The notes beneath the pieces were generated by a model. The model did no database searches and was not told the DNA's origin. It saw nothing but the letters and a program-made list of their open reading frames with translations. Shown here in pieces: positions 44,859 to 59,081 of a stretch of 64,000 nucleotides of DNA (position 1 is the first letter of the stretch; each line of letters begins with the position of its first letter). Made by a program: the position numbers and the translations under genes. This DNA is from Xanthomonas albilineans. GTDB taxonomy: Bacteria > Pseudomonadota > Gammaproteobacteria > Xanthomonadales > Xanthomonadaceae. The DNA lies in contig NZ_MDCB01000012.1 of the NCBI RefSeq assembly GCF_002939705.1, forward strand, positions 61,113-125,112, given 5' to 3'.

Positions 44859-45659
44859 ATGGATCCTGTCTCCCATGCCGTGCTCACGCCGTGTATCGGT
44901 CTGTGTCGCCTCGATGCAGGCGGTTATTGCGTGGGCTGCCTGCGCAGCGGCGAGGAGATCGCGCGCTGGCGCGACATGAGCGACGCCGAACGCCGCCGTT
45001 ACATGTTTGATGTATTGCCTGCGCGCGGTTGGTTGCCGTCGCCGGCGCAGCGTCTGGCCGAATGCGCCCAACTGCAGTGCGCGCTGCATCCGCTGCAACG
45101 TCCACCGCTCGGGCCGGGTTGGAATCAGCATGAGTTGCAGGATCTGCTACCCGTCCAAGTGCCGGTGGAGGCCGCGGTGCTGGTCGGGCTGGTGCCGCGC
45201 GCCGATGGCACCCGGGTGCTGCTCACCCGGCGCACCGACAGTCTGCGCCACCACGGTGGACAGGTCAGTTTTCCCGGTGGTCGTATCGACCCCGGCGACG
45301 CCGATGCGGTGGCGGCGGCGATCCGTGAAAGTCATGAGGAGATCGCACTGGCTGCCAGTCAGGTCGAACCGTTGGGGTATCTGGATCCGTTCCTCACCAT
45401 CAGCGGTTTCCGGGTGATGCCGGTGGTCGCGGCGATCGACCCGGCGTTCGTGCCGCAGCCGCATCCGGACGAGGTGGCGGAGGTGTTCGAAGTGCCGCTG
45501 GTTTACCTGATGGCGCCGGAAAACCTACGCGGCATCGAGATCGATGACCGTGGGCAGTCGAGAGTTGTGCTGGAATATGTTTGGCCCGAGCAGCGGATTT
45601 GGGGCGCGACGGCGGCGATCCTGCTCAATTTGCGTCGACGACTGGAGCAAACTGCATGA
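44859..45659 (+). CDS. DUF1289-NUDIX fusion, probable CoA pyrophosphatase
   Basis: 266 residues from the ATG at 44859. Residues 1-55 form a DUF1289 domain with a CxxxC...CxxC pattern (TPCIGLCRLDAGGYCVGCLRS), a likely metal or Fe-S site. After a linker comes a NUDIX hydrolase (about 90-250): RRTDSLRHHGGQVSFPGGR upstream of the box, then RESHEEIAL. The phrase HHGGQVSFPGG is specific to CoA diphosphohydrolases (CoAse/YeaB). The two domains are usually separate genes. The stop overlaps the next start as ATGA. Confidence 0.9.
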   Translation: MDPVSHAVLTPCIGLCRLDAGGYCVGCLRSGEEIARWRDMSDAERRRYMFDVLPARGWLPSPAQRLAECAQLQCALHPLQRPPLGPGWNQHELQDLLPVQVPVEAAVLVGLVPRADGTRVLLTRRTDSLRHHGGQVSFPGGRIDPGDADAVAAAIRESHEEIALAASQVEPLGYLDPFLTISGFRVMPVVAAIDPAFVPQPHPDEVAEVFEVPLVYLMAPENLRGIEIDDRGQSRVVLEYVWPEQRIWGATAAILLNLRRRLEQTA

Positions 45660-46537
45660 ATTCACCGTTGCCCGAATGGCAGCACCTGGTGGCCGCGCCG
45701 GCGTTGGCCGCCGCGCTCGATCACCCCGACCTGCGCATCGTCGATGCGCGTTTTGCGCCGGCGGCGTTGCTCGATCCGAGTGCCGCGGACGTGATGCGCC
45801 AGGCGTATGCGCAAGCGCATCTGCCCGGCGCGGTTTACGCCGATCTCAATACCGATCTTTCCGATCTACGCCGCCCCGGCCTGGGGCGGCATCCGCTGCC
45901 GGAGGATGCCGTGTTCGCGGGCACCTTGGGGCGATGGGGCATCGCACCGCACACCCAGGTGGTGGTCTACGACGCGGCCGACGGCAGCATGGCGGCCGCG
46001 CGGCTGTGGTGGATGCTGGGTCTGCTTGGTCACCGTCGCGTTGCCGTGCTCGATGGCGGACTCGCCGAATGGCGCCGGCTGGGCTTGCCGGAGACGGATG
46101 CGGTTGTATCGCCGTCGCCGCTCGCGCCGTATCCGCAGCGTTTCGATGTCAGCCGTATCGTCGCGGCCGAGGAGGTGCTTGCGCGGCTGCATGAAGCCCC
46201 GGGCTGGTTGCTGGATGCGCGCGCCGGTGAGCGCTTTCGTGGCGAGGTCGAACCGATCGATGGCGTTGCCGGACACGTCCCAGGTGCGGTCAATCGACCG
46301 CTCGGCGAAAATCTGCGCGATGGGCGCTTGCGTGCGGCGCACGAATTGCGTGCGGAACTCGAGCCGCTGTTGTGCGGGCGCGATCCGCGCGAGGTGGTGG
46401 TGATGTGCGGTTCCGGCGTGACCGCCTGCCATCTGCTATTGGCGTTGGAACATGCCGGTTTGCACGGTGCGCGCGTGTATGCCGGTTCCTGGAGCGGCTG
46501 GATTGCCGATCCGGCACGGCCATGCGCCAGCCGATAG
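45656..46537 (+). CDS. sseA: 3-mercaptopyruvate/thiosulfate sulfurtransferase
   Basis: 293 residues, two rhodanese domains. The first carries HLPGAVYADLNTDLSD; the second carries HVPGAVNRPLGENL and the active loop MCGSGVTACH, where CGSGVT favours mercaptopyruvate over thiosulfate (CRxGx[RT]). ATGA overlap with the NUDIX fusion gene shows translational coupling. Confidence 0.92.
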   Translation: MNSPLPEWQHLVAAPALAAALDHPDLRIVDARFAPAALLDPSAADVMRQAYAQAHLPGAVYADLNTDLSDLRRPGLGRHPLPEDAVFAGTLGRWGIAPHTQVVVYDAADGSMAAARLWWMLGLLGHRRVAVLDGGLAEWRRLGLPETDAVVSPSPLAPYPQRFDVSRIVAAEEVLARLHEAPGWLLDARAGERFRGEVEPIDGVAGHVPGAVNRPLGENLRDGRLRAAHELRAELEPLLCGRDPREVVVMCGSGVTACHLLLALEHAGLHGARVYAGSWSGWIADPARPCASR

Positions 46538-46610
46538 CACGGGTGGTGGCGAGGCGCTAGCGCGGTTGCGGTCAACAGGACAAGGGAGAAGGCGAGAGTG
46601 GGACGAAACA

Positions 46611-47549
46611 ATGCGTTGGCGTGAAGCATATGCGCTAGTCATGATGTCGGCGCTGGTGGCCTGCGGTGGAGCGGATATGTCCGGTGCAATCGGTGCCGAC
46701 GCCTCCCCCCACGCGCAGGCGGTCGCGGATTACCGTGCGTTGGTGCAGCAACGTCGAACGCAACGTGTGGCGTTGTTGCGTGCGTCCTCCGGCTGGCTCA
46801 GCTATATCGGCTCCGGTCGCCTGAGCGATGGCGTACACCGTGTTGGCAATGCGGCCGACAACGATGTGCAGTTGCCGGGCGGTCCGGCGCACCTTGGCAT
46901 GCTGAGGGTGGACCCGCAGGACGGGGTGTATTTCGAGGCGGAGGATGGTGCGGCGGTGCGTGTGGCGGGGCGCCCGTTCGTTGCCGGACGTCTGAACACC
47001 GATGCGGCGCATGATACGGAAACCCGCCTTGACCTGGGGGCCCAGGAATTCTATGTGGTACGCACCGGCAATCTGTTCGGTTGGCGTTTCCGCGATCCGC
47101 ACGCCGCCGCGCGCTACGCGTTTCCCGGTATCGATTACTTCCCGATCGATGCGCACTGGCGCGTGGTCGCCGAATGGCATCCGCAGCCAACGCCGCGTGC
47201 GGTCGTGTTGCTCACCTCGATCGGAACTCCAGAGCCGCTGGTCTTGGCCGGTAGCGCCGAGTTCGTGCTGCAGGGGCATCGTTATCGCTTGCAGGCCTTG
47301 CGCGATGAGAGCGATAAACGTCTGTTCTTTCCATTCTCCGATCGTACCAGCGGCCGCGAGAGCTACGGTGGCGCGCGCTATCTATTCGTCGAATTGCCGC
47401 AGGGTCGTCACATCGTGTTGGATTTCAATTTGGCGCAAAATCCGCCTTGCGCGTTCACGCCGCATTTGGTGTGTCCCCTGGCGCCGTTCGGAAATCTTAT
47501 GGATATGGCGGTGACCGCAGGCGAGAAGAACTATATGGGCCCACGCTGA
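46611..47549 (+). CDS. DUF1684 lipoprotein
   Basis: 312 residues from the ATG at 46611. A short signal peptide with the lipobox ALVAC (Cys18) is followed by DYRALVQQRRTQRVALLRASSGWLSYIG, and later VVAEWHP, FPFSDRTSGRESYGGARYLFVELP and DFNLAQNPPCAFTPHLVCPLAPFGN, the last being a strongly conserved block of the DUF1684 family. Function is unknown in the family. Stands 73 bases after sseA. Confidence 0.85.
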   Translation: MRWREAYALVMMSALVACGGADMSGAIGADASPHAQAVADYRALVQQRRTQRVALLRASSGWLSYIGSGRLSDGVHRVGNAADNDVQLPGGPAHLGMLRVDPQDGVYFEAEDGAAVRVAGRPFVAGRLNTDAAHDTETRLDLGAQEFYVVRTGNLFGWRFRDPHAAARYAFPGIDYFPIDAHWRVVAEWHPQPTPRAVVLLTSIGTPEPLVLAGSAEFVLQGHRYRLQALRDESDKRLFFPFSDRTSGRESYGGARYLFVELPQGRHIVLDFNLAQNPPCAFTPHLVCPLAPFGNLMDMAVTAGEKNYMGPR

Positions 47550-47627
47550 TACACGCTCGTGGCCGAGCGCTGTCTCGGCGCGGCTGGCCGCGCATCGTCA
47601 TTTGAGCGTGCAGGCCGCGCTTGCCGA

Positions 47628-48206
47628 TCATTGAACAGACGGTGCATACGGTGTCAACGCCACCGCCGCCAGAACTTGCGTCCACGGGAAGAGCGGCCCG
47701 GGATCGCGCTTGCGTCGAACCTGCAAACGCGGGTCGTCGCTGGCTGGTTCCAGGCTCAGGTCCAGCGTTTCGTGTCCGGCGATGTGGCGCAACTGCGGCA
47801 ACTCCGCTTGCAGTTGCCACAGAAGTGCGATTAGCGCCTGGATCTGCGCCACTGGATAAGGGTCTTCCATCGCCTGGTGGCGCGAGTCCAGCCAGTGCGG
47901 GTAGCGTCCGCGGTTGACCAGTTCGATGCCAAGCGATTGCCGGTTGTAGTCGCGCACGTGATGGGCGACGCGTTGTAGCGGCACGTAGCGATACACGCTG
48001 CCGTCGCGGTCGATGTAGAAATGGCCGCTATTGCCGGTGCCCGAGGGATACAGCACGCGTTCGCCGTAGGCCCGTGCGCTGGCCAGGTCCGGCAGTTCGG
48101 TGCAGTGGATCACCGCCAGTTCGATGGCGTCCAGCGCACGCGCTTCCAGTCGCTCGACATAGGGCAGGGGTGTATCGTGGATGGACGGTGGTGGGATTTG
48201 CGGCAT
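47628..48206 (-). CDS. ampD: N-acetylmuramoyl-L-alanine amidase, AmpD type
   Basis: 192 residues without a signal peptide, thus cytoplasmic. Amidase_2 zinc ligands appear as His34 (AVIHCTE), a second His in HIAGHETLDLSLEP and an Asp in ASDDPRLQ; SGHFYIDRDGSVYRYVP and NRQSLGIELVNRG are standard. AmpD recycles anhydromuropeptides and keeps AmpC-type beta-lactamase regulators silent; no ampR/ampC is in the window. Divergent from the MOSC gene (22 bases). Confidence 0.9.
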   Translation of the reverse strand: MPQIPPPSIHDTPLPYVERLEARALDAIELAVIHCTELPDLASARAYGERVLYPSGTGNSGHFYIDRDGSVYRYVPLQRVAHHVRDYNRQSLGIELVNRGRYPHWLDSRHQAMEDPYPVAQIQALIALLWQLQAELPQLRHIAGHETLDLSLEPASDDPRLQVRRKRDPGPLFPWTQVLAAVALTPYAPSVQ

Positions 48207-48228
48207 GCGCGGATGCTAGCATTCGCCG

Positions 48229-48720
48229 ATGAGTCTGAATTCCGAAAGCCCGCTGGCGGCCCTGTTGTCCACCTTCCCGCATGCCGGACGCGTGGAATGG
48301 ATTGGCTTGCGTCCGGCGCGTGACGTGCCGATGCGCGCGGTGAACGAGGTCGTTGCACAAGCGGCGGCCGGCCTGTCCGGCGACCGCTATGTTGGGCGCA
48401 ACGGCAAGCGTGGCGTGACCCTCATCCAGGCCGAACATCTGCCGGTGATCGCTGCGCTGGCCGGGCAGGCCGAGGTTGCGCCAGCGACGCTGCGGCGCAA
48501 TCTGGTGGTCTCCGGCATTGCGTTGATTGCACTGAAAGGATGCCGTTTCCGCATCGGCGAGGTCGAACTGGAAGGCATCGCGCCATGCGATCCGTGCTCG
48601 CGCATGGAGCAGGCATTGGGCGCGGGCGGCTACAACGCGATGCGCGGTCATGGCGGCCTGTGTGCGCGGATCGTCCATGGCGGCACCTTGCGCGTGGGTG
48701 ATGCGGTGGTGGCGCTGTGA
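48229..48720 (+). CDS. MOSC-domain protein
   Basis: 163 residues, the stand-alone MOSC (molybdenum cofactor sulfurase C-terminal) fold: GLSGDRYVGRNGKRGVTLIQAEHLPVI, LRRNLVVSGI and the conserved Cys in EGIAPCDPCSRMEQALG, which can carry sulfur. Likely uses the molybdenum cofactor or a sulfur-carrier function. First of three genes joined by GTGA overlaps. Confidence 0.9.
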   Translation: MSLNSESPLAALLSTFPHAGRVEWIGLRPARDVPMRAVNEVVAQAAAGLSGDRYVGRNGKRGVTLIQAEHLPVIAALAGQAEVAPATLRRNLVVSGIALIALKGCRFRIGEVELEGIAPCDPCSRMEQALGAGGYNAMRGHGGLCARIVHGGTLRVGDAVVAL

Positions 48721-49244
48721 GTCGCGGTCACTGCATCGTGTCGCATGGTTTCGAGAGTGGGCCGCAGGCGGCCAAGGCGAGTGCGCTGGTCGAGGTCGCA
48801 CAGCGCATGGGCTGGAGCCACGAGCGCCCGGATTACACCGATCTGGATGCGCGCCGCGAGGTCAGCCAACTCGGCGATGTGCCGGCGCGGCTGCGGCGTC
48901 TGCTCGAACGGGCCCAGCATGCGGCGCAGCGCGGGCCGTTGGTGCTGGCTGGTTCAAGCCTCGGCGCTTATATCGCCGCGCAGGTGTCGTTGCAGGTGCC
49001 GGTGCGTGCGCTGTTCCTGATGGTGCCGCCGACGCGGATGGGGCCGTTGCCGCCGCTGGATGCGGCAGCGGTGCCGATCTCGATCGTGCATGCCTGGCGC
49101 GATGAACTGATTCCCGCCGCCGAGGTCATCGGCTGGGCAAAGGCACGCGCGGCGCGGCTGCTATTGGTCGACGACACGCATCGTTTGAACGATCACGTTG
49201 ATACTGCGGCGCAGGCGTTCGCCGAATTGCTGGCGGGTCTGTGA
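48717..49244 (+). CDS. Small alpha/beta hydrolase (YqiA-like)
   Basis: 175 residues starting at a GTG that overlaps the previous stop. HGFESGPQAAKA is the oxyanion loop; the nucleophile elbow is AGSSLGAYIA; WRDELIP holds the catalytic Asp and DDTHRLNDHVD the His. The compact size fits the UPF0227/YqiA type of esterase. It is coupled to the MOSC and GNAT genes. Confidence 0.85.
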   Translation: MSRGHCIVSHGFESGPQAAKASALVEVAQRMGWSHERPDYTDLDARREVSQLGDVPARLRRLLERAQHAAQRGPLVLAGSSLGAYIAAQVSLQVPVRALFLMVPPTRMGPLPPLDAAAVPISIVHAWRDELIPAAEVIGWAKARAARLLLVDDTHRLNDHVDTAAQAFAELLAGL

Positions 49245-49762
49245 GCGATACGCCAGAGCTGTTGCTGCGCGCCGAGCGCGCGGCCGATACGGCGGCAATC
49301 GAGGCGCTGACCCTGGTGGCGTTCTTTCGTGTCGCGCACAGCCGCCACGATGAGCAGCGAGTCATCGAACGCCTGCGTGCGGACGCCGCGCTGATCGTAT
49401 CGTTGGTGATCGAACACGAGGGCTACATCGTCGGCCACATCGCGGCGTCCCCGGTGACCCTGTCCGATGGCAGTCGCGGTTGGTACGCGCTAGGGCCCCT
49501 GTCGGTGGGGCCGGGGCATCAGCGACAGGGCTTGGGTGCGCGACTGGTGCGCGAGGCGCTGGCACAGTTGCAGTCCCTGGGCGCGGCCGGTTGCGTGGTG
49601 CTGGGCGAACCAGCGTTCTACGCGCGCTTCGGCTTCCGCCAGGAGCCGGGGTTGATCCTGCCGGGCGTGCCAGTGGAGGCCTTCCAGGCGCTGTGCTTCG
49701 GCGATCGTTTGTTGCCGGTGGCCGAGGTGGCGTATCACCCGGCATTTGCAGCCGATGCTTGA
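49241..49762 (+). CDS. GNAT-family N-acetyltransferase (YhbS-like)
   Basis: 173 residues from a GTG overlapping the hydrolase stop. Acetyl-CoA-binding motif A is ALGPLSVGPGHQRQGLGARLVREAL; FYARFGFRQEPGL near the C-terminus is the usual GNAT signature of the YhbS group. The substrate is unknown. Last gene of the three-gene unit; repeat copy B follows 83 bases later. Confidence 0.9.
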   Translation: MSDTPELLLRAERAADTAAIEALTLVAFFRVAHSRHDEQRVIERLRADAALIVSLVIEHEGYIVGHIAASPVTLSDGSRGWYALGPLSVGPGHQRQGLGARLVREALAQLQSLGAAGCVVLGEPAFYARFGFRQEPGLILPGVPVEAFQALCFGDRLLPVAEVAYHPAFAADA

Positions 49763-49845
49763 GCATCGCGTGGGCGCGTAGTCCCGTTCTGAGCGATGCA
49801 AGAGGGGATTGGCCGCTGCATGCTGTCGCCGCCGCAGCGGCTGCA

Positions 49846-49996
49846 CTTAAGATTGGCTAACAAAACGACTGCGTTGCCGCCGGACAGGCGCGCGCAGTGT
49901 TCGGAATCCTCATGTACCCCCTGTACACTTCGGTTCCTGCGTGCTGTCCGCCCCCACCCGACAGCGACTGGCGAGGTTTCGTTAGCCACTCTTAAG
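49846..49996 (-). repeat. Intergenic element, copy B (TIR-bearing, 151 bases)
   Basis: Best preserved copy. Ends: CTTAAGATTGGCTAACAAAACG at the left and the reverse complement CTTAAGAGTGGCTAACGAAACC at the right, 18 of 22 bases matching. The middle contains CGGAATCCTCATGTAC and CTGTCCGCCCCCACCCGACAGCG. Oriented opposite to copies A and C. It occupies the middle of the 430-base gene-free stretch between the GNAT gene and rlmKL; the rest of that gap shows nothing recognisable. Confidence 0.8.
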
Positions 49997-50192
49997 GCGA
50001 ACTTCAGCGCATGCTGAGATCTGCTCGAGGGAGTGCGGTGCTTTTCGATTGGGCTGGTAATACGCGGCGCGATGGCCGACCATTGCCGCCTCGCCCGTCC
50101 GCTGTCCTCGGCCGTTACCGGCGGCGTTGTCATGCGCAGGGCGGGGCGACGCCGGTCGCGCCCTTCTTATGTCTGCTGTGGTCCGCATTGCC

Positions 50193-52373
50193 GTGAAATT
50201 TTTCGTCTCCTGCGCCAAGGGCCTGGAATACCTGCTTGTCGATGAACTGCTTGCGTTCGGTGTGGCGCAGGCGACGGCCACCGTGTCCGGGGTCAATGTC
50301 GAGGGCACGTTGCGCGATGCGCAGCGCGCAGTGCTGTGGTCGCGTCTGGCCAGTCGTGTGCTGTGGCCGCTGCACGCCTTCGAGTGTCCCGACGAGGCGG
50401 CGCTGTACGCCGGCGTGGCCGTCGTGCCATGGTGCGAGCACCTAACGCCCGAGCACACCTTGGCAGTGGACGCGCATGTATCCGGTACCGGAATCACCCA
50501 TGCGCGCTATGCAGCGCAGCGGGTCAAGGACGCGGTGGTGGACACGCTGCGCAATGCCGGTCTGGAACGCCCGTCGGTGGACGTGGAGCATCCGGATCTG
50601 CGTTTGAACCTGTCGCTGCGCAAGGGGCGCGCCACCGTGTCGGTGGATCTGGGCGGCGGCTCGCTGCACCGGCGCGGTTGGCGTCAGGCGCAGAATGAGG
50701 CGCCGCTGAAAGAGAATTTGGCTGCGGCGTTATTGTTGCGTGGACAATGGCCGGCGTTGTATGCGCAGGGCGGCGGTTTACTCGATCCGATGTGCGGTAG
50801 CGGTACGTTGCTGATCGAAGGGGCGCTGATGGCTGCCGATGTCGCCCCGGGCCTGTTGCGTGTCGCGTTGGCCGCTGCGCACCGCGGCGATGCTGTGCCC
50901 ACGGCGTCCAGTGCCGCGCCGAGTCGCTGGCTTGGCTTCGACCTGACGGCATGGGACGAATTACTGGTGGAGGCGCGACAGCGCGAGGCCGCCGGCCGTG
51001 CTGCACTGCGTCCGGTGCTGTACGGTGGCGATATCGATCCACACGCGATTCGTGCCGCGCGCGAGAACGCGCAGGCGGCCGGGGTCGCCGTGGCAATCAC
51101 GTTCGAGGTGCGCGACGTCGCCGATCTGCGTGCGCCTGTGTCGGCGCTGGGCACGGTGGTTTGCAATCCCCCCTACGACGAACGCCTGGTTGCCGATGCC
51201 GCGCTGTATCGGCGCCTGGGCGAGGCGTTGAAGCGGACGGTGCCGCAATGGCGTGCCAGTGTGCTGTGCGGCAATGCGGATCTGGCCTATGCCACCGGCC
51301 TGCGTGCGGCAAAAAAATACCAGATGTTCAACGGTGCGCTGGAGTGCCCGTTGATCGTTTGCGATCCAATCGCGGTCGCGCCGCGTGCAAGTGCCGAGGT
51401 GTCGCACGCGCTCAGCGATGGAGCGCAGATGGTGGCGAACCGTCTGCGCAAGAACCTGCGCAAGTTCAAAAGTTGGCGTATGCGCGAGCAGGTCAGTTGC
51501 TTCCGCGCATACGACGCGGATCTGCCCGAGTACGCGGCGGCGATCGACGTGTACCAGGAAGACGCTGGCCAGGCGCGCACGTTCTTGCATGTGCAGGAAT
51601 ATGCGGCGCCGGAGAATATTCCCGATGCCGACGTGCGCCGCCGTCGCAACGAACTGCTGGCCGCCGCGCGCGAGGTGTTCGCGGTGCCGGCCGAGCAAGT
51701 GGCGCTGAAGACGCGTGAGCGCGGTAAGGGCGGTAGCAAGTACGGCCGCTTCGAGCAGCGTGGCGAGTTCCTGGTGGTACGCGAACACGATGCGCTGCTG
51801 CGGGTCAACCTGTTCGATTATCTGGATACCGGGCTGTTCCTGGATCACCGCCCGTTGCGCGGCGCCATGGCACAGCAGGCGCGCGGTAAACGTTTCCTCA
51901 ATCTGTTCTGCTACACGGGTGTGGCCAGTGTGCAGGCGGCGGTGGCCGGGGCCGATTCCACCACCAGCGTGGACTTGTCCGGCACCTACTTGCAGTGGTG
52001 TGCCGACAACCTGGCATTCAACGGCAAAGGGGGCGCTCAGCATCGTCTTGTGCAAGCCGATGCGCTGACCTGGTTGGAGGCGGAGAAGAACCGTTACGAT
52101 GTGATTTTCTGCGATCCGCCGACCTTCTCCAACTCCGCGCGCGCGGAGGATTTCGACATCCAGCGCGAGCATGTGCGGTTGTTACGCGCAGCGGTGACGC
52201 GGCTCACGCCGGAGGGCGTGTTGTACTTTTCTAACAATTTCCGCCGGTTCAAGCTGGAGGAAAATGCGCTGGCCGCATTCGCCAGTTGCCAGGAGATCAG
52301 CGCGCAAACCATCGCGCCGGATTTCGAACGCAACCCGCGCATTCACCGCGCCTGGCGTCTGCAACGGCGTTGA
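50193..52373 (+). CDS. rlmL: Bifunctional 23S rRNA methyltransferase RlmKL
   Basis: 726 residues from the GTG at 50193 ([19 protein letters not shown]), which matches the family N-terminus; an ATG at 50169 would add eight residues. N-terminal THUMP domain, then methyltransferase one (m2G2445) with [25 protein letters not shown] near 197 and NPPYDERL near 325, and methyltransferase two (m7G2069) with [19 protein letters not shown] near 569 and [10 protein letters not shown] near 640. The fused form is standard in gammaproteobacteria. Confidence 0.96.
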   Translation: MKFFVSCAKGLEYLLVDELLAFGVAQATATVSGVNVEGTLRDAQRAVLWSRLASRVLWPLHAFECPDEAALYAGVAVVPWCEHLTPEHTLAVDAHVSGTGITHARYAAQRVKDAVVDTLRNAGLERPSVDVEHPDLRLNLSLRKGRATVSVDLGGGSLHRRGWRQAQNEAPLKENLAAALLLRGQWPALYAQGGGLLDPMCGSGTLLIEGALMAADVAPGLLRVALAAAHRGDAVPTASSAAPSRWLGFDLTAWDELLVEARQREAAGRAALRPVLYGGDIDPHAIRAARENAQAAGVAVAITFEVRDVADLRAPVSALGTVVCNPPYDERLVADAALYRRLGEALKRTVPQWRASVLCGNADLAYATGLRAAKKYQMFNGALECPLIVCDPIAVAPRASAEVSHALSDGAQMVANRLRKNLRKFKSWRMREQVSCFRAYDADLPEYAAAIDVYQEDAGQARTFLHVQEYAAPENIPDADVRRRRNELLAAAREVFAVPAEQVALKTRERGKGGSKYGRFEQRGEFLVVREHDALLRVNLFDYLDTGLFLDHRPLRGAMAQQARGKRFLNLFCYTGVASVQAAVAGADSTTSVDLSGTYLQWCADNLAFNGKGGAQHRLVQADALTWLEAEKNRYDVIFCDPPTFSNSARAEDFDIQREHVRLLRAAVTRLTPEGVLYFSNNFRRFKLEENALAAFASCQEISAQTIAPDFERNPRIHRAWRLQRR

Positions 52374-52394
52374 ATCCGGCGGCGTGGCCGCGTG

Positions 52395-53438
52395 TCAGCA
52401 CGGCGTAGTCAGCGCTACCGGTGCGACGAGCGGATGCGGAGCGGCGGCGGTGTCCGGCTTGTGTTCGTTCCAGTGCTCCTGGATTTGCATGATCTGCGGC
52501 AGGATCGTGCCGAATAGCTGCACCAGGCGCGGCTCGAATTGGTTGCCGGAGCGTTCTTGGAACAGGGCCATCACCTTGTCCAGCGACCAGGGTTGCTTGT
52601 ACGCGCGGTGCGAGGTCAGCGCATCGAAGACGTCGGCGAGCGCGACGATCCTGGCCGATTCGGGAATATGTTCGCCGGAGAGGCCGGCCGGGTAGCCGCT
52701 GCCGTTCCAGTGTTCGTGGTGACACAACGCGATCTCGGCGGCGAGCCGGAACAGCGGTGCGTTGCTACGGCTGAGGATGTCGTAGCCGATCTGTGGATGT
52801 TGTTTCATTACCTCCCATTCCTGGGGATCCAGCGGTCCGGGTTTTTTCAGCACGGCATCGGGAATGCCGATTTTGCCGGTGTCGTGCATCGGTGCGGCCT
52901 GTTCGAGCAGCTCGGCATCCTCGCGCGACCATCCGGCGGCCAGTGCCAGCGCCCGCGCGTAGGCGGCCATTCGCCAGATATGGTTGCCGGTGTCCGTATC
53001 GCTGTAGTGGCCGGCCATGCCCAGCATCTTGATCGCGTCGCGGTGGCTGTTGGCCAGGCTGGCGTCGCTGACCAGCGACAGGTGCGTGCGCACGCGCGCG
53101 CGCAGGATGCTGGGCGAGTATGGCTTTGTGATGTAATCGACACCTCCGGCGTCGAAGCCGATACTTTCGTCGGTTTCATTGTCCTTGGCGCTGACGAAGA
53201 TGATCGGGATCGACGCACTACGCGGTTCTAGCTTGAGCGTGCGTGCGACGCTGTAGCCGTCCATGTCGGGCAGTTCGACGTCTAGCAGGATCAACGCAGG
53301 ATGATGCTTGGCGACGCCGCTTAGCGCATCGGTGCCGTTCTTGGCGAAGACCAGCGTGTAGTCTTCGCGTAGGATCTGGCGGATCAGCGCCAGATTGCTG
53401 GCCTCGTCGTCGACGCAGAGTAGGGTTGGCTTGAACAT
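52395..53438 (-). CDS. HD-GYP response regulator (cyclic-di-GMP phosphodiesterase, RpfG-like)
   Basis: 347 residues from the ATG at 53438. Receiver domain (about 1-120) with phospho-acceptor Asp in LILLDVELPDMDG and Lys in ITKPYSP. The HD-GYP domain follows with MHDTGKIGIPDAVL near 184 and HHEHWNGSGYPAGL near 239, so the GYP signature is intact and c-di-GMP hydrolysis is expected. Lies 45 bases after a hybrid kinase with an Hpt domain, which is the likely phosphodonor, as in RpfC/RpfG. Confidence 0.92.
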   Translation of the reverse strand: MFKPTLLCVDDEASNLALIRQILREDYTLVFAKNGTDALSGVAKHHPALILLDVELPDMDGYSVARTLKLEPRSASIPIIFVSAKDNETDESIGFDAGGVDYITKPYSPSILRARVRTHLSLVSDASLANSHRDAIKMLGMAGHYSDTDTGNHIWRMAAYARALALAAGWSREDAELLEQAAPMHDTGKIGIPDAVLKKPGPLDPQEWEVMKQHPQIGYDILSRSNAPLFRLAAEIALCHHEHWNGSGYPAGLSGEHIPESARIVALADVFDALTSHRAYKQPWSLDKVMALFQERSGNQFEPRLVQLFGTILPQIMQIQEHWNEHKPDTAAAPHPLVAPVALTTPC

Positions 53439-53483
53439 GGGGTTCCTTGGCGGCGCGCAACGAGACCGCACCTGAAGTGCAGC

Positions 53484-57602
<4,119 letters not shown>

Positions 57603-57779
57603 GCACTCCCTTTCCTCTGGTCAACGCTGGTGCGGCGTGAGCATCGGCATCCCCGTAGTCCGTGCGCGATGGCATTCATCCTGACCGTACAGGTCCGCAC
57701 AACATGTGCGTCCAAGTTAGCGCGAACATTGCGACCGCACCAGCCCCCGTTGCTTGCGCGGGGAGCAACATCTGGACCT

Positions 57780-59081
57780 TTACGTAAGGAGTGTGACGGT
57801 GGCGTGTAGTATCACGCCGATCAGGCCGCCGACCAGGGTACCATTGAAGCGGATGTACTGCAGATCGCGGCCGACGCTCAGTTCCAATTGATCCACCAGG
57901 TGGCGCTCGTCCCATCCCTTGACGGTTTGCGCGATATGCGCGGTGACGCTGTTGCGCAGACGCTGGGTGAGTTGTTCGGCGCCGTCGAGCAGATGCTGGT
58001 TGAGTGCCTCGCGCAGCGCGCTGTCCTGAGCCAATGACTGGCCCAGCGTGCCCAGCGCGCTCCGCAAGTGTTGCGCCAGTGCGCCATCGTGACGCGATAG
58101 ATCCTCGCGCAGGCTGGCATGGATCTGGCTCCACAGCCCTTGCACGTAGTCTTGCACGTCGGGGTGTTCGATCAGCCGCTGCTTGAGCGCCTGGATCTTG
58201 GCGGCGGTGGCCGGATCGGCGCGCAATTGCTGCACGTAGCCTCCGAGCCAGCGCTCGTAATCCTGGCGTAGCGGATGCTGCGGCTGCGACAGCACCTCCT
58301 GCAGTTCGTCCAGCAGCGCCTGTGCCAGGCGCTCGGCCAGGGTATCGGCGATGCCCTCCACCGGCTTCACCCACGCGACCGTGCCGACCAGCTTGGGCCA
58401 TTCGCGTCGTGCGTATTTGACGATCATCGTCGACACGCGTTGTTTGACCTCGGCATCGTTCAGGTGGTCGCCGAGTCGGGTCAATGCTTCGTCTAGCAGT
58501 CTCTGGTGGCGGCCGTCGGCGGTGAGCAGGCCGAGAATCTCGCCGACAGTGGCGGCGGCATCCCATTCGTGCAGGCGTGCCACCACGAAGTTGTGGATGC
58601 GGCGCCGCACTGCGGCTTCGTCGAGTAGGTTCAGCGCCTGTAACGCCCAGCCGCGGGCCAGCTCGGCCAGTTTGCCCGCCTGCTCCGGCTCGGCCAGCCA
58701 CTGGCCTAGTCGCGCCGCAGGATCGAATACGGTGAGTTTGGCGAGCAGTGCGTCCGGCTCCAGGAAGTGATCGCGGACGAACACCGCAAGGCTGTCGGCA
58801 ATGCGCGTCTTGCCGTGCGGGATGATGGCGGTGTGCGGAATCGGCAGACCCAATGGATGTCGAAATAGCGCCACCACCGCGAACCAGTCGGCCAGCGCGC
58901 CGACCGTGGCGGCTTCGAAGAACGCGCCGATCCAGGCCCAGGCGCCGTGCATACCCATGGCGTGGCTGAGCAGGAAACCGCATAGCATTGCCAGTAACAG
59001 CAATGTGGCCAGTCGTTTCATCCGCCGCAACTGCGTATGGCGTGGATCGGGAGGCGATGGGAGATCGGAAGAGAAGCTCAT
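57780..59081 (-). CDS. DUF445 membrane protein (YjiN-like)
   Basis: 433 residues. One N-terminal hydrophobic helix pair (LATLLLLAMLCGFLLSH; AWIGAFFEAATVGALADWFAVVALFRHPLG, the family signature), a long charged helical middle and a C-terminal hydrophobic segment (FNGTLVGGLIGVILHATVTLL). The family is of unknown function. Single gene between the kinase and ald. Confidence 0.9.
   Translation of the reverse strand: MSFSSDLPSPPDPRHTQLRRMKRLATLLLLAMLCGFLLSHAMGMHGAWAWIGAFFEAATVGALADWFAVVALFRHPLGLPIPHTAIIPHGKTRIADSLAVFVRDHFLEPDALLAKLTVFDPAARLGQWLAEPEQAGKLAELARGWALQALNLLDEAAVRRRIHNFVVARLHEWDAAATVGEILGLLTADGRHQRLLDEALTRLGDHLNDAEVKQRVSTMIVKYARREWPKLVGTVAWVKPVEGIADTLAERLAQALLDELQEVLSQPQHPLRQDYERWLGGYVQQLRADPATAAKIQALKQRLIEHPDVQDYVQGLWSQIHASLREDLSRHDGALAQHLRSALGTLGQSLAQDSALREALNQHLLDGAEQLTQRLRNSVTAHIAQTVKGWDERHLVDQLELSVGRDLQYIRFNGTLVGGLIGVILHATVTLLT

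Noticed and set aside
49735..50133. 132-codon minus-strand frame over repeat copy B
   Set aside because: Its conserved part is the translated repeat (VHEDSEHC...), also seen in copies A and C; no independent support.
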